From Pseudomonadota bacterium (GTDB taxonomy: Bacteria; Myxococcota_A; UBA796; CAJQPC01), in NCBI GenBank assembly GCA_024228935.1, contig JAAESX010000059.1:62001-126000 (forward strand): a stretch of 64,000 nucleotides of DNA, in the 5' to 3' direction. The notes beneath the pieces are model-generated. The model worked only from the letters and a program-made list of their open reading frames with translations. It made no database searches and was not told the DNA's origin. The translations under genes were made by a program, and so were the position numbers. Shown one piece after another: positions 18,130-26,062 of the stretch (position 1 is its first letter; the number at the start of each line of letters is the position of its first letter).

Positions 18130-18209
18130 GAGTTGAGACCGCCCCAGCCGTCTCAACTCGCCTTCTCGCCCCCACAACGAGACTTGAGACCGCTCCAGCC
18201 GTCTCACCC
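18130..18209 (+). repeat. REP-like palindromic repeats, right cluster
   Basis: Two more copies of the palindrome found upstream of the transposase. The copy at 18130-18159 is perfect: arm GAGTTGAGAC, 10-nt loop, arm GTCTCAACTC. The copy at 18181-18209 has GACTTGAGAC and GTCTCACCC arms. A spacer beginning GCCTTCTCGCC separates them, matching the left-cluster spacer in position and orientation, so the unit is about 51 bp long. The whole 283-bp gap before the next gene contains no other gene that I can support. Confidence 0.8.
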
Positions 18210-18315
18210 AGCGGCCTGACGTCACCCAACGTCCCCACTCGTCGCTTTCGGTCACGCCGCCGAAGAAGTCCAGCACTCCTCCGTCCCTGCCACCACGAGG
18301 GATCCTGGAGGAACC

Positions 18316-18972
18316 ATGCTGCTTCTCATCACCACCGTCGCCCACGCCGGCCACCGCGAGGGCGACCTCGAGTTCGACCGCCTCGACCGCTCCCGGGGCG
18401 TCATCACCTACGAGCTGGACGCCCACTCCGTCCGCATGCTCCGCCACCTGGACGTCACGCCGACCATGGCGATCTGGCAGGACAACGAGCTCCTGTGGAG
18501 CCAGCCGATCACCCGCTCGTCGGGGTCGGTCCAGCCGCCGAACGGCATGAACGGCGAGTCCGTCCAGGTCACCCTCGTCGGCTTCCACCGAGGCTGGTGG
18601 ATCCGCTCGATCAACGGGCACGAGTCCCTGACGCTCGAGGGCTACAAGGACACGCAGCGGAGCCGCTACGCCCAGTCCAACGCCAGCCACCGGCACGACC
18701 ACGGGCGGAACGACCGGGACGACCGCGACGAGCACCCGGCGACCTGCAGCGACCCCAGCCACGAGCACAGCCGCCGCGAGTCCGCCACCACCACGAGCGA
18801 CGTCACCAAGGCCATCGAGGCCTGCGACTTCGCCCTGTGGGACGACGACCTGACCATGGAGTGCGCCCGCGCCGCGGCCCGGAGCCCGTACGACGCGGTC
18901 GCCCTGGTCGAGGCCTGTGACGACGCCTTCTGGGACGACGAGGACGTCGTCGAGTGCGTCAGCTCCTACTGA
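18316..18972 (+). CDS. secreted hypothetical protein, His/Asp-rich middle
   Basis: A 218-residue protein with GGAGG 4 nt before the ATG. MLLLITTVAHA is an 11-residue signal ending in a good Ala-His-Ala site. The first ~110 residues look beta-rich (VTPTMAIWQDNELLW; GFHRGWWIRSI). Residues ~120-160 are a hydrophilic His/Asp/Arg-rich stretch (SHRHDHGRNDRDDRDEH) that could bind metal. The C-terminus has two related units, KAIEACDFALWDDDLTMECA and LVEACDDAFWDDEDVVECV, each with a Cys pair. This resembles the DUF4476-like C-terminal repeat of some myxobacterial proteins, but I am not sure. The convergent phosphoesterase gene ends at 18973, directly abutting. Confidence 0.75.
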   Translation: MLLLITTVAHAGHREGDLEFDRLDRSRGVITYELDAHSVRMLRHLDVTPTMAIWQDNELLWSQPITRSSGSVQPPNGMNGESVQVTLVGFHRGWWIRSINGHESLTLEGYKDTQRSRYAQSNASHRHDHGRNDRDDRDEHPATCSDPSHEHSRRESATTTSDVTKAIEACDFALWDDDLTMECARAAARSPYDAVALVEACDDAFWDDEDVVECVSSY

Positions 18973-19680
18973 TCAGCTCCTGCTGATCTCCTGGCGCCAG
19001 CCACTGTCGAGGTCCTGGACCCAGATGCGGTCCAGGTCCTCGACGTAGCCGACGCGCACCCCGCCCCAGGGCTCGCCGAGTCCGCCGGCGTTCATCACCA
19101 GCGACTCGCCGATCTGCATCACGCCCGGGCTCTCGTGGATGTGACCGCAGACGACAACGCCGCGGTGTTCGAGGCAGATGTCCCGGATGGCCGTGCTCCC
19201 GACGTGCAGCCCCCGGTGCGGGACCAGGTCCAGCGGGGTGTCCTTGGGCGGCGCGTGGCACACCAGGATGTCGCAGTCCGGCTGCCCGTGGCGCTGGACG
19301 ATGTCGTTCTCGGTCCACTCGTACGGAAAGCCGAACAGGTCCGGGCCCGCGCCTCCGATGCCGTAGATCGAGTAGTCGCCCAGCTCGACGCGCTTGCCGT
19401 CGATCTGGCCGGGGCCCTCGGTGTCCTTGAGGTCGTGGTTCCCCGGGACCCAGTACACCGGGACCCCCAGCTTGCGGAGGTGCATCAGCACGCTCGCGAC
19501 GCTGGAGCGGAACATCGCCACCCGCTTGGGGTGCTTGGACGGACGGCGACGCCCGATCGAGTGGTCCCCGATGTCCCCGACCTGCAGGATGCCGTCCACG
19601 CCGGTCTTGTCGATGTGGGCGAGCACGCGCTCCAGACGCCCCAGGTGCGCGTGGATGTCGCCGATGACGGCCAGCCTCAA
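18973..19680 (-). CDS. calcineurin-like metallophosphoesterase
   Basis: A 235-residue cytoplasmic phosphoesterase. I start it at a TTG (19680) that overlaps the TGA of the PH-domain gene as TTGA; no ATG is compatible with keeping the first metal motif. The dinuclear metal site is complete: GDIHAH, GDIGDH, GNHDL, LVCHAPP and GHIHESPG. The protein contains FGFPYEWTEND and GNAGGLG-like spacing seen in small Icc/YfcE-type phosphoesterases. Substrate is unknown. The 4-nt overlap suggests coupling to the two membrane PH-domain genes upstream. Confidence 0.88.
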   Translation of the reverse strand: MRLAVIGDIHAHLGRLERVLAHIDKTGVDGILQVGDIGDHSIGRRRPSKHPKRVAMFRSSVASVLMHLRKLGVPVYWVPGNHDLKDTEGPGQIDGKRVELGDYSIYGIGGAGPDLFGFPYEWTENDIVQRHGQPDCDILVCHAPPKDTPLDLVPHRGLHVGSTAIRDICLEHRGVVVCGHIHESPGVMQIGESLVMNAGGLGEPWGGVRVGYVEDLDRIWVQDLDSGWRQEISRS

Positions 19681-21539
19681 GAGAGCTCGATCTCCGGGAT
19701 CGGCTTGAGCTCGTCGAGCAGCCCCTCGGCGACCGGCCAGCCCACGTCGGGCAGGACCACCGACGAGCCCGCCACCATCACGGCGAGCCGCCCCAGGCCA
19801 TGCCAGCGCATGAGCGGACCCTGGACCAGGTGGACGGACTGGATCTTGTCGCGGGCGAGCACCCAGGTGCGGCGACGCCAGAACCCGCGACGCGCGATGA
19901 CGGCGTGCGGGGTGACGATCCAGCCCTGGTACTTGTAGTCGAGCACGTTCGCGAGGATCGACAGCACCGGCAGCGCCAGGGCCGCGTAGCCCCACGGCGG
20001 CAGGAAGACCGCGCACGGGACGGCGATGAGCGTCCACTTGGCGAGCCCACCGATGATCATCCGGTACAGCGCCCGCGGGTGCGGGGGAGCGAGCCGATCG
20101 CGCCACGGGTCCACCTCGACGGGCGGGACCGCGACCTTGACCACACGGGCCAGGTCCGACTGATCGACCATCGGGATCGTGAGCTCGGCGGCCTGGACGC
20201 CCTCCTGGACCGAGCCCAGCCCTGCGGTCTCGACCGACAGCGTGCCGAAGCCCATCCAGCGACGGACGAGCGGCTCATCCGCGAGCACGAGCTGGATCTT
20301 GCTGATCGGGATCTCGACCTTGCGCTCGGTGAGCAGGCCCTCGCGGGAGCGCAGCCGGTCCTGCTCCCGGAAGAGCGTGAAGCCGTGGTGCCGCAGGACC
20401 GCCAGGAAGCCGCTTCCGGCCCAGCTGACGGCGAACGCCAGCAGCACGAGCCCGACGATGACGCCCGGCTGCAGCGTGTCGAGGGTGGCCTCGGTCTGCT
20501 CGGGCGAGAGCAGCGGTATGACCTCGAAGCCGACGATGAGGAGCACGCCGATGACGCCGACCCGAGCGCGGGACAGGCCGAAGGCGAGCAGCTCGCCGAC
20601 ACCCAGGGAGACGACCGCGTCCTCGTCTGCGGGCTCGGGCGTACTGGCTCGGCCGCGCAGGGCGTTGAGCACCTCGATGAGCTCGGTCGCGTCCTGCTCG
20701 GACAGGGCCGAGAGCATGCCCTCGGTGCGGGCCTCGCCGGCGGTCTCGAGGCGGACCTCGACCAGGCCGGCCATGCGGTGGAAGACGTTCCGGACGAGAC
20801 CCACGTTCTGGATCCGCGCCGGATCGATGAGCCGCTTCCGCTTGTTGAGCAGGCCCTCGTGGATCTCCAGGCGGCCATCGTGGACCCGGTAGCGGAGCGT
20901 GATGTAGTGGATGAGCGTCGACCAGGCGCCGCTGCCGATGAACAGCAGGATCCACCACAGGTCGTCGACGCCGAAGCTGCCGACCGCGCCGCCCCCCAGC
21001 GCGGCGATGAGAAGGAACGGCCAGAAGCCCGCCAGCACCTTCCACGTGCGCGGCACCAGGTTGACCAGCACCGAAGCGGCCTGCAGGCCGTGCCAGTCGA
21101 TCGTCGGGATCTCCTCGCTCAGCGGGTCGTCGAGGTCGATCTCGGGAGCGTCCTCGGTCTGCAGCGGGTCGCCCAGCTCGACCAGGCCGCTGATCTCCGC
21201 GATCCCGACCTCCTCGCTGTCGATGTCCAGCTCGGCCTCGGGCTCGTACGCCAGGTTGTCGAACGTCTGGCTGGCGACCTGGGCACTCACGACGACGACC
21301 TCGGGCTCGCTGCCTTCGTCGTCGTCCGCCTCGAGGTTCAGCTCATCGTAGAGCTCGGTCGCCTCGTCCCCGACGTCTTCCTCGAGCTCCGACTCGACCT
21401 GCTTGGCGAGCGCCTCCCACTCGTCGTCCTGGGGGAGGCGACGGACCGACGGCGCCTCGTCCTTCTTCGGCTTCCGGCCCTCCTTCCAGGTGACGGGGCC
21501 CGGATCGGAGAAGCCTCCGGGGGTGTCGTCAGACCCCAT
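19677..21539 (-). CDS. bacterial PH-domain membrane protein, YdbT-like, acidic N-extension
   Basis: A 620-residue inner-membrane protein. The first ~165 residues are strongly acidic and without hydrophobic segments (for example VESELEEDVGDEATELYDEL), an extension not usual for the family. Then come repeated units of two TM helices plus a bacterial PH (DUF304/bPH2) domain: FWPFLLIAALGGG, then ITLRYRVHDGRLEIHEGLLN and IDPARIQNVGLVRNVFHRM; a second unit with LFREQDRLRSREGLLTERKV; and a third with WIVTPHAVIARRGFWRRRTW. This matches YdbT. It overlaps the YdbS-like gene by 11 nt. B. subtilis YdbST-type pairs are linked to envelope stress and bacteriocin resistance, so a similar role is possible. 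Confidence 0.85.
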   Translation of the reverse strand: MGSDDTPGGFSDPGPVTWKEGRKPKKDEAPSVRRLPQDDEWEALAKQVESELEEDVGDEATELYDELNLEADDDEGSEPEVVVVSAQVASQTFDNLAYEPEAELDIDSEEVGIAEISGLVELGDPLQTEDAPEIDLDDPLSEEIPTIDWHGLQAASVLVNLVPRTWKVLAGFWPFLLIAALGGGAVGSFGVDDLWWILLFIGSGAWSTLIHYITLRYRVHDGRLEIHEGLLNKRKRLIDPARIQNVGLVRNVFHRMAGLVEVRLETAGEARTEGMLSALSEQDATELIEVLNALRGRASTPEPADEDAVVSLGVGELLAFGLSRARVGVIGVLLIVGFEVIPLLSPEQTEATLDTLQPGVIVGLVLLAFAVSWAGSGFLAVLRHHGFTLFREQDRLRSREGLLTERKVEIPISKIQLVLADEPLVRRWMGFGTLSVETAGLGSVQEGVQAAELTIPMVDQSDLARVVKVAVPPVEVDPWRDRLAPPHPRALYRMIIGGLAKWTLIAVPCAVFLPPWGYAALALPVLSILANVLDYKYQGWIVTPHAVIARRGFWRRRTWVLARDKIQSVHLVQGPLMRWHGLGRLAVMVAGSSVVLPDVGWPVAEGLLDELKPIPEIELS

Positions 21540-21996
21540 CGTCTCCTCCGCGGCGGGCGAGCTCGTCGCGGATGGCCTCGGCCCGCTCGGTCAGGAGCCC
21601 GGGGATCGAGCCGTCGGCGGACATGCCGGCGGCCGTGAAGACGGCGACCCGCGACAGTCCGAAGATGCGCTCCATCGGCCCCTGGCGCGTGTCGACGTGC
21701 TGGATCCGGTTGTGGGGGATCGAGCTGCGGCGCCGGAAGAGGACGCCGCGCTGCACCAGCAGGTCGTGCTCGCGGATGTCGTACTGGTAGTACTCGTACT
21801 GGAGCGACGGCCAGACCAGCGCCAGCGTCAGGAAGAAGAGGATCAGCGCCCCGGCGACAATCGAGCCGACCGCCATCCCGCCCGCACTCGACGCCGCGAA
21901 GCCCGCCGCGGCTGCCGCGGGGCCCCAGAAGACCACCAGGCGGATCAGCCCCTGCGCGCGCCAGAGCCAGGTCACTTTCGGGTCGAGCTGCTTCAT
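21529..21996 (-). CDS. bacterial PH-domain protein, YdbS-like
   Basis: A 155-residue membrane protein. The ATG at 21996 overlaps the upstream TGA (ATGA). Two TM helices occupy ~18-65 (LIRLVVFWGPAAAAAGFAAS and VAGALILFFLTLALVW), followed by one bPH2/DUF304 domain with YDIREHDLLVQRGVLFRRRS and IPHNRIQHVDTRQGPMERIF, the family signature. The partner YdbT-like gene follows directly. Together they form the standard two-gene YdbS-YdbT module. Confidence 0.87.
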   Translation of the reverse strand: MKQLDPKVTWLWRAQGLIRLVVFWGPAAAAAGFAASSAGGMAVGSIVAGALILFFLTLALVWPSLQYEYYQYDIREHDLLVQRGVLFRRRSSIPHNRIQHVDTRQGPMERIFGLSRVAVFTAAGMSADGSIPGLLTERAEAIRDELARRGGDDGV

Positions 21997-23330
21997 TCGG
22001 GGGCGTCTAACCCGCGCGAGGCACCCAGGATCGGCTTGCCCGAACCATCGACGTACCCCAGCGCTTCGAGCTGGTGCATCAGCTGAGGGTTGGCCTCGGC
22101 CGCAGCCTCTCGCGCGACCGAGCCTCGGTCGGCCAGCACCCAGCTGTCGACGGGATCCGGCACATCCAGCTCCGGGAAGACCTCGAGCTGCGCCGTCCCC
22201 GGCCAGTCCGCCGCGCCCGGAAGGCCGGCCAGCGCGAACAGCGTCGGTCCGATGTCCAGCACCGTGCCCTCTGGGATCGAGGCCGAGGGGTCCACCCCGG
22301 CCCCCGCCCACAACACGGCGCCCTCACGCGAGTGTCCCCCGCTGATGAGCGGCCGGCGCGTCCCGTTCCGGAAGCCGTGGTCGCTGACGACGAGCAAGGT
22401 GGTGTCGGACAGATCGACCACATCGAGCACCCGCCCGACCATCTCGTCGACGGCCCGGTAGTAGTCGGGGACGAAGCGGCCTCCGAGCTCGAGCTCGGCC
22501 CGGGTGATGGGCCCGTCGGAGAACGGCACGGCACGGCGGGCACCGCTCTCGGCCATCTCCGAGCGCGCCTGCTTCAGGTGAAGCTGCGGCTCGAGCTCCA
22601 TCATCTTGGCCACCGGCGGGTCGGCGTACGGCCAGTACAGGTGGCTGACCTGGTCCGGCCCGTTGATGTACACGAGGCCCAGGTCCGCGTCGCCCTTGGC
22701 CCACTCCTGCTCGAAGACCCGGATGTGCATCTCGTCGCGCCGAAGCGGGTGGAACGGCGAGCCGTACTCGCTGACCTGGTAGGCCAGGTCGTGCTCGGCC
22801 AGCCACTCCTCGCTGGGCAGCAGCTCGGCGGGGTTGAAGTCTGGAGGCGACGCCAGGCCCGCCATGTCCTCGCGCTTGTCGAGCGTGATCTCCAGCGAGG
22901 GATCGTCGGGATCCTTGTTCATCGGGAACGACCAGACGTAGCTGTCCGACAGCATCCGTCCCTGGATCGGCGAGCTCGGGAAGCTCATCAGCCAGCCGAC
23001 GACCAGCGAGGTCCGGTCGTGCGCGGTCGCGACGTCCCAGATGCGCATGGTCCGGACGTCGGCCGAGCTGTAGCCGTGGCCCTTTCCGTCGGTCCAGCCG
23101 GCGATGCCGTGCACGTCCCCGGCGTACCCGCTGGCGTACGAGGTCCAGATGATGGGCGACATCACCGGCGTCGTGGTGGCTACCGTCCCGCGGACGCCGA
23201 TCTCGCGCAGGTGCCCCAGGTTCTCGAGCTCGAGCCGGTCGACCATCGACCACTCGAGCCCGTCGATCCCCAGGACGACGACCTTCTGGTCGGGCGCGGA
23301 AGAGCACCCGAGCCAGCTCAAGAGCAGCAC
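21993..23330 (-). CDS. type I phosphodiesterase/nucleotide pyrophosphatase lipoprotein
   Basis: A 445-residue lipoprotein of the alkaline phosphatase superfamily. The GTG at 23330 shares its G with the TAG of the upstream gene and yields MLLLSWLGC, a 9-residue lipoprotein signal. The metal site begins with VVVLGIDGLEWSMVD. The nucleophile is most likely the Thr in TTTPVMSPIIWTSYASG. LVYINGPDQVSHLYWPY and LLVVSDHGFRNGTRRP supply further metal ligands. The C-terminal QLEALGYVDGSG occurs in related enzymes, including the sulfatase-fold protein at 52098. Probably a periplasmic or surface phosphoester hydrolase; the substrate is unknown. Confidence 0.87.
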   Translation of the reverse strand: MLLLSWLGCSSAPDQKVVVLGIDGLEWSMVDRLELENLGHLREIGVRGTVATTTPVMSPIIWTSYASGYAGDVHGIAGWTDGKGHGYSSADVRTMRIWDVATAHDRTSLVVGWLMSFPSSPIQGRMLSDSYVWSFPMNKDPDDPSLEITLDKREDMAGLASPPDFNPAELLPSEEWLAEHDLAYQVSEYGSPFHPLRRDEMHIRVFEQEWAKGDADLGLVYINGPDQVSHLYWPYADPPVAKMMELEPQLHLKQARSEMAESGARRAVPFSDGPITRAELELGGRFVPDYYRAVDEMVGRVLDVVDLSDTTLLVVSDHGFRNGTRRPLISGGHSREGAVLWAGAGVDPSASIPEGTVLDIGPTLFALAGLPGAADWPGTAQLEVFPELDVPDPVDSWVLADRGSVAREAAAEANPQLMHQLEALGYVDGSGKPILGASRGLDAPE

Positions 23331-24163
23331 TACTCGGTGAGGACGAGCGTCCCGAGAACGTGCAGCTCGCCGTCGCTGGTGGCCCAGTCGCCGTCGACCG
23401 TCACGGTTCCGGCGGACTCCCACGCCGTGTGGGCGCCCTCGATGTCGTAGTGCCAGACGAGGGCGTTGTAGGGGCCCGTGCCTGGGAGCGCGGACGCGTC
23501 GATCCGGAAGGCGAACCCGTCGCTGCTGGCCGAGTAGGCGTCGTAGGGCTCGAGGTACCAGAGCGCGACCGTGGCGCCCGTGAGCTGGTCGAGGTCCGGC
23601 CACATGGCGGAGTCGACCTGGACCGCGCGGCCCTGGGTCTCGTCGACGCCGAACGGCACGGTCATGTCGTCGCTGCTGGCGGTCACGTACAGGCCGCCAC
23701 CCAGCTCGATCTCGGCGGGGGTGCCGGTCGGCATGGTCACCCAGGCGTTCTGCTTGGGCACGATGTAGTCGATCTCGACGGTGGTGCCGGCGTCGACGGA
23801 CATCGGCAAGAAGATCTTCGCGTACGTGTCGTCGAACGGGAAGATGTCGAAGCTGTGGCTCGTCGGGTCGGCGTCGATGCCGCCGTACAGGAAGTCGCCG
23901 TCGCCGTCCGTGCTGCCGGGCAGGCACGACACCGAGCACAGCTGCAGGCGCGCGTTCGCCGCCGAGCCGTCCTCGAAGGTGACGTTGCCACACAGGTTCG
24001 TGTCCCCGTCGGTCACGCAGGCCTGATCGCTGTCGGTGTCCGAGTCCGAGTCGGTGTCCGAGTCGCTGTCCGCGTCCGCATCGGTGTCCGCGTCGCCGGA
24101 CACACTGTCCGTCGTCGTTTCCTTGTCACCACAGGCGAGCGCGAGAAGAAGTGAGATGGTCAT
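23330..24163 (-). CDS. lipoprotein with Asp/Ser/Thr/Ala-dipeptide linker
   Basis: A 277-residue lipoprotein; GGAGG lies 8 nt before the ATG. MTISLLLALAC gives an 11-residue signal with Cys11. Residues ~21-50 are a nearly pure alternating Asp-X linker (DADTDADADSDSDTDSDSD), resembling the surface-spanning linkers of clumping factors. The mature domain has paired Cys (ACVTDGDTNLC, LQLCSVSCLPG) and looks beta-rich, with a carboxypeptidase-regulatory-like start (CGNVTFEDGSAANARLQLCS). No enzyme motif is visible. It is translationally linked to the downstream phosphodiesterase (stop and start share one base), so the two may act together at the cell surface. Confidence 0.82.
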   Translation of the reverse strand: MTISLLLALACGDKETTTDSVSGDADTDADADSDSDTDSDSDTDSDQACVTDGDTNLCGNVTFEDGSAANARLQLCSVSCLPGSTDGDGDFLYGGIDADPTSHSFDIFPFDDTYAKIFLPMSVDAGTTVEIDYIVPKQNAWVTMPTGTPAEIELGGGLYVTASSDDMTVPFGVDETQGRAVQVDSAMWPDLDQLTGATVALWYLEPYDAYSASSDGFAFRIDASALPGTGPYNALVWHYDIEGAHTAWESAGTVTVDGDWATSDGELHVLGTLVLTE

Positions 24164-24217
24164 GAATTGGCCTCCGGCCCACTGGATGTCGTCGGGATGG
24201 AAAGGTAGCGGACTGCG

Positions 24218-25372
24218 ATGGGCTTTGTGATCTTCGCCACCAGCCTCTGGCTGGTTGTTCACATCTACCTCGCGTGGTCGCTGATCCGCGCGGCGGGCTG
24301 GACCGGCCGAAAGCGGCTGGCTGTCTGGGCCGGCGCGATCCTGGCTGCGCTCGGGACGATGATCCCCTTCGCGGTGATGGAGGACTCGGGTGCCGCCTGG
24401 TCCGATGGCATCCAGCTGGCGGGCTTCCTGAACATGGGGCTCGTGTCGGTCGCGTGGTTCTTCATGATGTTCAAGGACCTGGCGTGGCTCGCCGCGCGAG
24501 GCGTCAGCAAGCTGGTGAACGGCCCGCTCGAGGACCCCGAGCGACGCCAGCTGTTCGGTCGGGCGCTGACCGGCGGCGTGTTCGCCTCGGCCGCGGGGAT
24601 CGTCGGGCTCGGCTTCGCCCAGACCAAGGCGCGCGCCGGCATCGAGCGCACCGACGTCCCGGTCGTGGGCCTCGACCCTGCGCTGGACGGCTTCACCATC
24701 GCCCAGATCTCCGACATCCACGTCGGCGCCACGGTGCAGAAGGACCTCGTCGGACAGATCGTCGAGGCGGTCAACGAGCTGTCCCCGGACCTGATCGCCG
24801 TCACCGGCGACCTGGTGGACGGCTCGGTCCCCGGCCTGACTCCGCACGTCGCGCCGCTGGGCGAGCTCACCGCGCGGCACGGCGTCTTCTTCGTGACCGG
24901 CAACCACGAGTACTACTCGGGCGTCCATCCGTGGCTCGACAAGTGCCGCGAGCTCGGCATGGACGTCCTCCTGGACGAGCACCGCGTGGTCGACCACGAC
25001 GGCGGCACCGTGATCGTCGCCGGTGTGGCGGACTATTCGGCCGGCCGGATGGAGCCGGACCACATCAGCGACCCGCACGCCGCGTTCGAGGGCGCTCCCG
25101 ACGGCTTCCGCCTTCTCCTCGCGCACCAGCCCAGGAGCTACGTCGAGGCCCTTGCCGCCGGCACCCAGCTCCAGCTCTCGGGGCACACCCACGCCGGTCA
25201 GTACGCGCCGTTCACCGCGCTCATCCACCTGGCCCAGCCCTTCGTCGAGGGGCTCAACGCGGTGAGCGACACGATGTGGATCTACATCAACCGCGGCACG
25301 ACCTGGTGGGGGCCGCCGGTCCGGCTGGGGGCGCCCCAGGAGATCTCGCTGCTGACGCTACGTTCGGTCTAG
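24218..25372 (+). CDS. membrane-anchored metallophosphoesterase (YkuE/YaeI-like)
   Basis: A 384-residue protein. Three or four TM helices occupy the first ~140 residues (FATSLWLVVHIYLAWSLI; LAVWAGAILAALGTMIPFAV; GLVSVAWFFMMF; GVFASAAGIVGLG). The catalytic domain has all calcineurin-like motifs: QISDIHVG, VTGDLVDG, TGNHEYYSG, LLAHQP and LSGHTHAGQ. The family includes YkuE and LpxH-related enzymes acting on lipid-linked or peptidoglycan-derived phosphates; the true substrate here is unknown. It diverges from the Asp/Ser lipoprotein gene. Its TAG overlaps the TAG of the convergent small gene inside one CTAG. Confidence 0.9.
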   Translation: MGFVIFATSLWLVVHIYLAWSLIRAAGWTGRKRLAVWAGAILAALGTMIPFAVMEDSGAAWSDGIQLAGFLNMGLVSVAWFFMMFKDLAWLAARGVSKLVNGPLEDPERRQLFGRALTGGVFASAAGIVGLGFAQTKARAGIERTDVPVVGLDPALDGFTIAQISDIHVGATVQKDLVGQIVEAVNELSPDLIAVTGDLVDGSVPGLTPHVAPLGELTARHGVFFVTGNHEYYSGVHPWLDKCRELGMDVLLDEHRVVDHDGGTVIVAGVADYSAGRMEPDHISDPHAAFEGAPDGFRLLLAHQPRSYVEALAAGTQLQLSGHTHAGQYAPFTALIHLAQPFVEGLNAVSDTMWIYINRGTTWWGPPVRLGAPQEISLLTLRSV

Positions 25373-25737
25373 ATCCCAGCGCGCATCGCCGACAGAACGG
25401 CTTGCTGGTAGCGAAGCACACGGACGTGTTCTTCCGACTCGGACGACTCCGAGCGGGTGAGCGCGACGCTGCCTGCGGCGGACAGGCTCTTTGCCTCCAG
25501 CAGTACCGCAGTTCCCAGGGCCTGGTCCCGCTGGCCAAGCCCGAACCCGACCCCGGTCAGCAACGCCGCTGCAAGATACTGCCGTGCCGCTCGGTCCCGC
25601 AGGGCTTCCGGAGAGGCGCCAGCGAAGTCGTTCAGATCGACGTCGAGCGCCACGCCACCCAGCCCCCGAGCGAGGACCGGCAGCAGCCCGGAGGGCAACT
25701 CCTGGCCGGCCTCCAGCGCATCCAACAGTCCGACCAC
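25369..25737 (-). CDS. small hypothetical cytoplasmic protein
   Basis: A 122-residue protein beginning at the GTG at 25737, chosen because AGGAGG lies 9 nt upstream (and contains the TAG stop of the preceding gene). It is helical and has no signal peptide: LLDALEAGQELPSGLLPVLA, then RDRAARQYLAAALLTGVGFG, then a Ser/Glu-rich turn and a C-terminal helix. No family recognised. It forms a likely two-gene operon with the small membrane protein 12 bp upstream. Confidence 0.65.
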   Translation of the reverse strand: MVGLLDALEAGQELPSGLLPVLARGLGGVALDVDLNDFAGASPEALRDRAARQYLAAALLTGVGFGLGQRDQALGTAVLLEAKSLSAAGSVALTRSESSESEEHVRVLRYQQAVLSAMRAGI

Positions 25738-25749
25738 CGAAGCGGCCTC

Positions 25750-26001
25750 CTACGTCGAGCGGGCGGCAGTCTGCGCCGCCGCACGACCGGACCGGACCGC
25801 CGAGCCATCGATCGTGTACCCGCCGTCTTCGGCTCGAGCGCTCGAACGGCCGAGCGAGATCAGCTGGTTCACGAGGTCGGCCTCGGGCGAGCCACTCAGT
25901 TGGCCCCGCGCCTCCTCGATGCGGGCCAGCCGACGTTTGTGCCGCCACACGACCCAGACGAGACCGAGCACGACCGACACCCCGACCACCATCGCTTCCA
26001 T
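25750..26001 (-). CDS. small single-pass membrane protein
   Basis: An 83-residue protein; the ATG at 26001 is preceded by GGAGGG. One TM helix at residues ~3-19 (AMVVGVSVVLGLVWVVW) is followed by a basic stop-transfer stretch (RHKRRLARI), so the C-terminal ~60 residues should be cytoplasmic. Nothing catalytic is visible. It diverges from the selenoprotein-like gene at 26063, with a 61-bp gap that must hold both promoters. Confidence 0.65.
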   Translation of the reverse strand: MEAMVVGVSVVLGLVWVVWRHKRRLARIEEARGQLSGSPEADLVNQLISLGRSSARAEDGGYTIDGSAVRSGRAAAQTAARST

Positions 26002-26062
26002 GGGTCCCTCCGTCTCAATCTCAGGCGCTGAAACCCGAGCGTGGCTGGGGCATCCTCGGCAA

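Noticed and set aside
17344..18209. CRISPR array
   Set aside because: The repeats are palindromic, only five in number, irregularly spaced and flank a Y1 transposase; spacers are themselves repeated and no cas genes are present.
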